A DNA stretch of 37,159 nt from Diplocarpon mali (Eukaryota; Ascomycota; Leotiomycetes; Helotiales; Drepanopezizaceae): the NCBI GenBank assembly GCA_024741835.1, contig JAENRP010000398.1, forward strand, positions 1-37,159. Reading direction: 5' to 3'. Positions 31,000 to 37,159 of the stretch are shown here, in pieces (position 1 is the stretch's first letter; every line of letters begins with the position of its first letter). A program made the translations under genes and the position numbers. The notes under the pieces are model-generated. The model did no database searches. It was not told the DNA's origin and saw only the letters and a list, made by a program, of their open reading frames with translations.

Positions 31000-32420
31000 A
31001 TATTAAGGCTAGGGTGCCTTTAGCAGATTCGGCGAGAAATTTATCGGCTAATTTAATATTAATTTAAGTATCTAACTAGGTAAGAGAAAGCAAAACTTAA
31101 GATCGGCTATCTAGCTTCGCTTATTTATAAACCGGCATATCTTGCTTTTAGTAGTTAAGAATATCAGCCTTCTAGTTGTCTTTACTAAGAGTATATATAA
31201 TTCGAAAATTAAAGTCAAATAAAAATTCCATCTATTGGTACTATTTCATAATTAGAACCTTAGTAGTTATAAAGTACTTAAGGGAGCGGTGATTTAAGTA
31301 AATATCAACTCGCTCTTTAAGTGATATAAGTTTTAGTCTCTATTTATAATAGGATTTAATAATAGTAAAGAGTTCCTTATTATATATTTCCTAATTAGGT
31401 TTATAACTTAAGAGTATATGCAAATAGAAGCCGATAGGGTACTATTACTTATTAGAGTATTGCTAAGAAAGTACTCTAGCGATGACGCTATTAGAAGTAT
31501 TAGTTTCTAGCTTTATAAGCAAGTTAAGGTCAAAGTGGTAAATCTATTGAATTAAGAGCAATTGCTTGCAAAGCTCTTCAAAAGCGATTCGGCACTCTTC
31601 TATCTAATTCTAAGGTACTATTAGTTAGGTTAAAATAGAAAAGGGTTTAGCGATTAGCCTAAAGTTGCAAATAAATTATTAGTAGAACTTGTAAAATCCT
31701 AAGTAGGACTTCACTTTAGTAATAGTTTTTAAGTACTTCTAATTGTATAATAGTTTAACCTTTTTAAAGTTTAGTTCGATCCTAGTTGTTATTAGAATAT
31801 ATTTAAGATATTAAGTTTAAGTAATATAGAACTCGCACTTCTTAATATCTACTTAAAGGCCTGCCTTTAAGAGTCATTTTAGTACCTTTTTAATATGTCC
31901 TTAGTACTCTTTAACGTTCTTAAAGTAAATTAAAATATTATTCAAATATGCTATATAAAAATCATTTAAGTAATTTAAAAGAATGTTATTTATATACTAC
32001 TAGTAAGTACTAGGTCTATTATAAAGGCTGAAAGGGAGAACCTTATATTTATAGGATCTATATCTTATTTAAAAGGTAGTATATTCCTTAGATTTAGGGT
32101 CTATTTATATTTGATTAAAAGCGGCTTAAATATTTAGTTTTATAAAAATCTTAGCTTTAAATACTTGCTTTAAAAGCTTATCTATCCTTAGAATCAGGTA
32201 AGCGTCTTTCCGAGTTAGTGCGTTTAGCTTCTGATAGTCTATGCAAAATCAAAGGCTACTATCGGCCTTCTTTATAAATAGTACTAGTAAAGCAAAGGGG
32301 CTAGTACTTATCTTAATAAAGCCTTTGTTTAAATTCTTAAGTAAGTACTCTTTTATAACCTTAAGCTCTTTAGTAGATTAATAGTAGAGGGGCGAATAGG
32401 CATTAGGCAAGGGCCCTTTT
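31000..32420 (-). pseudogene. Ty3/gypsy reverse transcriptase and RNase H, decayed
   Basis: Near 32200-32340 the minus strand reads KGFIKISTSPFALLVLFIKK, then ADSSL-stop-FCIDYQKLNALTRKDAYL. This is the gypsy block in which the stop replaces the usual Trp or Arg before FCIDYRxLN. Near 31925-31951 it reads AYLNNILIY, the YLDDILIY catalytic box with both Asp changed to Asn. KKCEFYIT follows. The RNase H part below about 31850 is more eroded. Confidence 0.9.
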
Positions 32421-33399
32421 AGCTATATCTTATAATTGTAGTACTAATAAGAAGGGAGGGTATCTGCGTCCCTTTTAAAGAAGGCTTATCTTAAAGATTA
32501 GTACTATTTCAGGAGTCGATCGTTAATTAGCTTTTTAATATTAGGATTCTTAAGCTTATATCTTTCCTTTAGAATCCTATCCACTTTATAAATATTGGTT
32601 TAAAAGAACTTAGTCTCTTTATACTTTATATTATAATAAAAGGTATTAGTACTAATTTTACAAATAGGAATTATAGCTTTAGGGCATTTGCAAATAGGGT
32701 TAGATTATAGTCGATTTATATTAGACTATTTTCCTAGATCCGGCTTAGTTATAAGTAAGGGCGCTAGCCTAGTGATAGCAATAAGGATCTTGCGCCTAGT
32801 TAAGACTATTAAATTAATATAAGACTATCTTCTATTAATCTATTAAGCTTTATCTATAGCTATTTCTTATTTTTTATAATTGATATTAGCTTAATAATTA
32901 GATTAGATCCGAAGTCCTTTGAAAGGAGGAAGACGGATAAGAATTTTCTTTATAAATTAGGGAGATAAGGGGTAATACAAAGGCTATATAAATCGGTTTT
33001 CCCTTAGATTAAGTTTAAGTTAGAATCGGCATATCTATTTAACTCTAATAATAGTATTGCGCTAGCCTAAGTTGAGAATAACCTAAAGGTAGTTATAAAT
33101 ACGCCTTTTATCAATTGTTAAGTGAAAGCATATATAGTGTATAGCTTATGCGCAAATAGTATTCTAAAATCTATAGATAGGAATAGGAGTTAGAAGAGGA
33201 AGAATTTAAGAGCTAGTCGCTCTTAAAAGACATATAGAAAGGGGGCGATTTAAAAACAGATAACTAAGGGCTCTAGTATCTACTAAAGCTAATAATAATA
33301 CTTTAAGTCCATTTATACTAATAGTATAAGAGGTTAGGAATTGCTTCTCTCTTATTAAAGAGTTAAGATCTAGCTTCGATAAGTTGCACTTTTGTAGGC

Positions 33400-34750
33400 C
33401 TAAGTAGAAGTCTTTTCCTAAGCCTCTTCGTTTTCCTAATCTTCTTCCATTTCAACCCTATTCTTAATTAAGTCTAAAGTCAGATTAGCTTCCTTTATAT
33501 CTTTTAAGGTATTAATCTTATTTGCAAAAGGATACTTAGTCTTATAGTGACTAGTTTTGCTATAGGTCTAGTAGGTAGCTTGCTTAAGAGGTAAAGCAGG
33601 AGAACTAGCCTTAGCTAGCGTATCTTAGTAAAAAGGGGTAGTAGGCTTTAAGGCTAGTATCTTAGAAGCTCAGGTGGTACTTCTAGCGCTCGGACCGCGA
33701 GCGGTCTTATTAAAGAGTGAACCAGATATCTTTTAATATAATACTAAGGTCGCCTTACTTTTAGTCGAAGGGTTAAGAAGTTGGTTACTTTAGCATTCGG
33801 CATTAAGGGCGTTCAATTAGTTAACTATAATAGTATAGTCCTTCCCTTAAGAGGCCTTAGCTAAAGCGTAGGCAGCTTTAAGCTAAGGGGTAATTTTATT
33901 TTATATAAAGAAGAACTACTTAAATCTTAAGACCTTTTTTTAAATCGCAGTAGATTAGAATCAGGCTCGAAACTAAGGGAAAGTTTCTTCGAAATAACCA
34001 GCTTCTCTTATATAAAGGTAATAAAAAGTAGATTAAAATAGGTCTACCTCTTAGCTAGTTAAAAAGTAACTGCTTAGCAATTCTACTATTTCTTAATAGT
34101 TTCGAAAGGGGTTAATCTCTAAAAGGTACTAGGGTTTAAAGTACGTTTAGGCTTATCCTATAGTAGATCCTTAAATAAGGGCTTGGCAAGCTTACTTATT
34201 CGGATATAAGTCAGCATTAACTTGCAATCGGTCTTGGATTAAAGCTAACTACTGCTTATATATTAAAGAGGTCCTATTATTAAAGGGGATAATCTTTTCG
34301 ATTAGCTGAATTTTTAGCCGTTTTATATCTATATCAACTTCTAAAGGAGGCTAAGTCTCGCTTTAGCAAGGGTAGGTAGATTCTCGCTTAATAGTTTAAT
34401 ATATATGCTAAGCCGTCTTTTAGCTTTAATAAGCTAAGGTCTTTAGGTTAAAGATAGCCTAAGTAATCCTGCTAATCTCGCTTTACAATTATTAATTAGA
34501 TTAATCTTAGTATTATAAGGATTCCTTTAAACCTAAGACTATTCCTTATAATACATTTAGGTTTAAAAAGTCTTATTTATCTTAGTTAGCTTAGCTATAG
34601 CGTTATAGTCTCTTGCCCTTAGCAGCAGAGGAAGGTCTAGCCCTAGGGGCTAGGATAAGAGTACTCCCTATAGAAGCTGGTTCCTTAAACGAACCAGGTA
34701 TATTCTATATTTGCTAACTTCTAGCTAATAGGGAATTCATTTTACTGATT
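33400..34750 (-). pseudogene. Gypsy gag-like region with destroyed zinc knuckle
   Basis: At 33529-33573 the minus strand reads Y-stop-TYSKTSHYKTKYP, which matches a CCHC nucleocapsid knuckle (C-x2-C-G-K-x-G-H-x4-C-P). All three Cys codons are now Tyr and the second Gly is Ser. The gag body to the right is too stop-ridden to define ends; the limits given are approximate. Confidence 0.7.
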
Positions 34751-35048
34751 TTAGTTTTAATAGTAATTTGGTTAAAAAGGGGTTCTATAGAAAAAGGGTT
34801 CTAATAGCATAGTGCTCTCTTAACTTCTGCCTATAGCACTTTTATAAAAGGAGTAGTTAAGAAAATCCGGCTAATAAAAGTATTCTTCGATTATACTAAT
34901 TAATAAGCTATACTTAAGCTCCTAGTTTATTTAAGAGATCTTTAGGATCCTGACTCTATCGAAAGTTAAAACAACTGCGAATCGATTTTCAAAAGGGGTA
35001 GGATATTATTAAAAGTCGTCCTTAGCAAAGAAGAACTTCTTCGTTTAA

Positions 35049-35355
35049 TATAATAATATAGAACCGCCGAAGTGCAAGATTAAGTATAGGAGTAAGAAGT
35101 AGTACAAAAGGCGTATTCTATAGGTCTAATATAAAGGAAATAAAGAAGTTAGAGAGCCCTCTCTATAGGAGAGCCCTTCTCCCTTATATATATTAGCAGC
35201 TTAAGGCTCTTTGCCCATTTATATAATATTATATAAGAATATCCTTTTGTACCTTCGGAGTCGATTCGAAATAATCCTATATCAAATTGAGATTGCAAAA
35301 CCTTAAAATGCCATACTCCTAGGTAATTGCACTAAGTAGAGGTGCAGCCGTTATA
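35049..35355 (-). repeat. Gypsy 5' LTR (element orientation)
   Basis: 307 bp, the partner of 27805-28111. On the plus strand it begins tataataata where the other copy has tgtaacgaca, every difference being a transition. It ends gttata, then the ataag duplication. In coding orientation it starts TATAACGGC, so the usual terminal TG is now TA. Confidence 0.93.
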
Positions 35356-35360
35356 ATAAG
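35356..35360. repeat. Target-site duplication of the gypsy insertion, right copy
   Basis: ataag, identical to 27800-27804. The copia sequence resumes after it. Confidence 0.9.
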
Positions 35361-35949
35361 AATAGTTAGTTGATTTCTTATAAAGGTCAATGCACTCTCT
35401 TAAGTATTAATCTTGCCAAATACTCGTTTTGGCTTCAGCTTCCTACTATACCGTAAGGTAGGAGTCTCTATTTACTTTAAAATGTATTAATCAGACGCTT
35501 TAGGGATGTTTTCTATCACCCTTTAAGATTTAGTACCTCTTACTTCAGCTTTATTACTATAGATTTGCCTATTTTCTAACGACTCTAATATTGCAGGTCT
35601 TTCAGTACTATATACTCTCTCAGTTTCATATACTAGCCTCTCTATAACTCTTATAAAAGGTCTTTTAGTAATATCTACTAGCCTTATAGGTCTTATTAAG
35701 CTTATAGCACTATATGCTAGCCTCTTATTCTAAGGTCTTTCCTGCAGTTGTACTTCTCTTATATTATATATTAAGTATTCGTCAAATTTAATATCAGCAG
35801 ATATTAGTTCTTTTAAAGTCTCGATATTTAATAGCTTATACGTCTTTAAGCTTATTATACCTACGAGTATCCAAGCTCCTATTATAGTTCTTGACTCGAA
35901 CTTACTTAGGCCATTTCCTCTATTATTTAATAGGAATGCCCTAGACCCA

Positions 35950-36700
35950 AATACTCTAATTTTTAAAAGATCTTCAGTATATTTTAAGTACGCCTTTAAT
36001 AGAATTAGGCCTTTCAGCTCTCTAAAAGGTAAAGCCTTTATAGGCCTCCTATTCTTCAGCCTATAGGCCTACTCTATAGCGTAATACTATATATAGCTAT
36101 TCATCTTGGCGTTATATATATAAGAGCGAGCTATTTTTATAATTTCGTATATCTAATATTCGATAACGCCATTTAAACTATACTTATAAGTAGGTAAAGG
36201 TTCTAGGGTCATACCTCCTTTTAATAGCTATAGTAAGAATCTGCCTCCAAACTCTCTTATACTATTATTAGACCTTTAGTATACTACTAAAGTAGAGTTC
36301 TCTATCTTTAGTTGCTTCTTTAAGTCTTTAATTTTTAGCTATATCTTATTAGCGCTCTTATTCTTTAATAGCCTTATTTAATAGCATCTATAGGCATTAT
36401 CTACTACTAATAGAAAGTAGCGATACCCCTTAATTGATAGCAGTAGTATTCTTAATATATTAGCGTAGAGTCTTCTATAGATCTTATCTATTCTTATATC
36501 TATTTTCTTATTAAATTGCTCCTTTATTCTATTTGCTAAGTAGCTTTCGCAATTTCTCTCTCCTTTAAGAGCGATTCGAGCTTCTATATTTAGGCTATAG
36601 TTATTATCAACTAGCTTCTTTAGCTTAGTATAGTTAAGGTGACCTAGTCTCTTATAGAGGAGCTCTGAATCCGTTTTATTCGAGTTTTATAGTATTGTCT
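35950..36700 (-). pseudogene. Copia integrase with gag-pre-integrase segment, decayed
   Basis: At about 36600-36660 the minus strand reads LLYKRLGHLNYTKLKKL, the GAG-pre-integrase signature. GYRYFLLVVDNAYRCY follows, the usual start of the integrase core. Then come a degraded GGEF block (REFGGRFL), TYKYSLNGVIE in place of TPQQNGVAE, and RPIKALPFREL in place of the NRTPxxxLxxxTPxE block. Confidence 0.88.
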
Positions 36701-36849
36701 TTATATTAATTAGTTCTAGAGGTTATATAAGGCTAAGGTTTATAGCCTTTTCATCTGCTTTAATTATAATAGCAGTATATAATTGAGATAAAGTAAATAA
36801 TCTACTAAGCTATAGTATAGTAAATACTATATTATTACCTTAATACCCT

Positions 36850-37159
36850 TTTGCCTCTTCTTTACTAAAGATCATAATAATATTATTATCGCTAAGCTTT
36901 AAGACTAATATAAGTCAAGTATTGCTAAATAATGGAACGTACCATACGTTATATAGCGTCAGTTTATTGTTAATAATATAGTCTCTATAGCTAATTGCTT
37001 TTAAAAGCGCGCCGTTTGTTAAGATAGGTGATACAGCCATCACTCCGATGTATTATCATATGACCCTACTGCTTAGTCAGTAGGATATTAATACGTATAT
37101 AGCTATAGGGAAGAAAGGGGTAACCTTCCTTCCCTAACTCTTACTAATATATCGACCAT
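36850..37159 (-). pseudogene. Copia protease-to-integrase region, decayed, truncated by window edge
   Basis: The minus strand reads LTLYNVWYVPLFSNT near 36900-36965, the LxNVLYVPxLxxNL motif found just after the copia aspartic protease. The protease active-site triad itself is not recognisable further right (37030-37110), where stops accumulate. Confidence 0.7.

Larger units (their letters stand above)
27805..35355 (-). mobile_element. Complete but inactivated Ty3/gypsy LTR retrotransposon nested in a copia element
   Basis: 7551 bp bounded by two 307-bp direct LTRs and flanked by a 5-bp duplication (ataag). In the coding (minus) direction the order is 5' LTR, gag with zinc knuckle, RT, RNase H, integrase, possible chromodomain, polypurine tract, 3' LTR, which is the gypsy order. 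Every coding part is cut by TAA/TAG stops, with strong TpA enrichment and few CpA/TpG, as RIP leaves. An opposite-strand frame of about 260 codons occupies the space between pol and the polypurine tract. Confidence 0.94.
35361..37159 (-). mobile_element. Upstream part of the interrupted Ty1/copia element, runs off the window
   Basis: Together with 26200-27799 this forms one copia element on the minus strand, split by the gypsy insertion. The region nearest the break (35361-35800) corresponds to the variable linker between integrase and RT. Integrase and the protease/gag-pre-integrase stretch follow to the right. The element's gag and 5' LTR lie beyond the window edge. It is RIP-damaged throughout. 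Confidence 0.88.

Noticed and set aside
1..37159. CRISPR arrays, bacterial operons, secondary-metabolite cluster, tRNA genes
   Set aside because: No regularly spaced repeats with unique spacers, no polyketide or peptide synthetase signatures, and no convincing tRNA cloverleaf seen by eye. A covariance-model scan would be needed to exclude tRNAs.

Overview
The window reads as nuclear DNA of a filamentous ascomycete (Pezizomycotina). Its genes have short GT-AG introns (47 to 97 nt, with one of 195 nt), several with CTAAC/CTGAC-type branch sites. It carries an ascomycete-type CRH cell-wall gene, and its transposons are riddled with C-to-T/G-to-A changes of the kind left by repeat-induced point mutation (RIP). 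I cannot fix the genus. There is one 13-base assembly gap (21951-21963).

Layout. 1-2827: no gene I can support. 2828-6411 (+): importin beta-4/Kap123, four exons. 7006-9159 (-): an uncharacterised fungal protein with three ubiquitin-interacting-like motifs and a PIP-box-like motif. 10223-11457 (+): Dom34/Pelota ribosome-rescue factor, two exons. 11955-13434 (-): GPI-anchored CRH-type GH16 transglycosylase, three exons. 13435-16016: GC-rich intergenic DNA. 16017-16795 (-): small SANT/Myb-like protein, five exons. 16796-22551: about 5.7 kb with no convincing gene, holding microsatellites and a 9-bp minisatellite. 22552-23718 (+): second Myb-like protein, three exons. 24325-25405 (+): mitochondrial Htd2-type hotdog dehydratase, two exons.

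At about 25.8 kb the composition changes abruptly to AT-rich, TpA-rich DNA that runs to the end of the window. This part is a nest of two dead LTR retrotransposons, both on the minus strand. A Ty1/copia element (26.2-27.8 kb and 35.36 kb to the window edge) was split by a complete Ty3/gypsy element (27805-35355). The gypsy element has 307-bp LTRs, a perfect 5-bp target duplication (ataag) and a polypurine tract. Its gag, RT and integrase are still readable between stops. Between the end of its pol and the polypurine tract lies an opposite-strand Cys-rich reading frame (28461-29241). I regard that frame as the least explained item in the window.

The left-hand genes are housekeeping or cell-biology genes with no sign of a shared pathway or cluster: nuclear import, no-go decay, wall cross-linking, mitochondrial fatty-acid synthesis and two Myb-type factors. 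The best leads for new biology are the triple-UIM protein, the antisense frame in the gypsy element, and a T-shaped foldback at the gene/transposon boundary.
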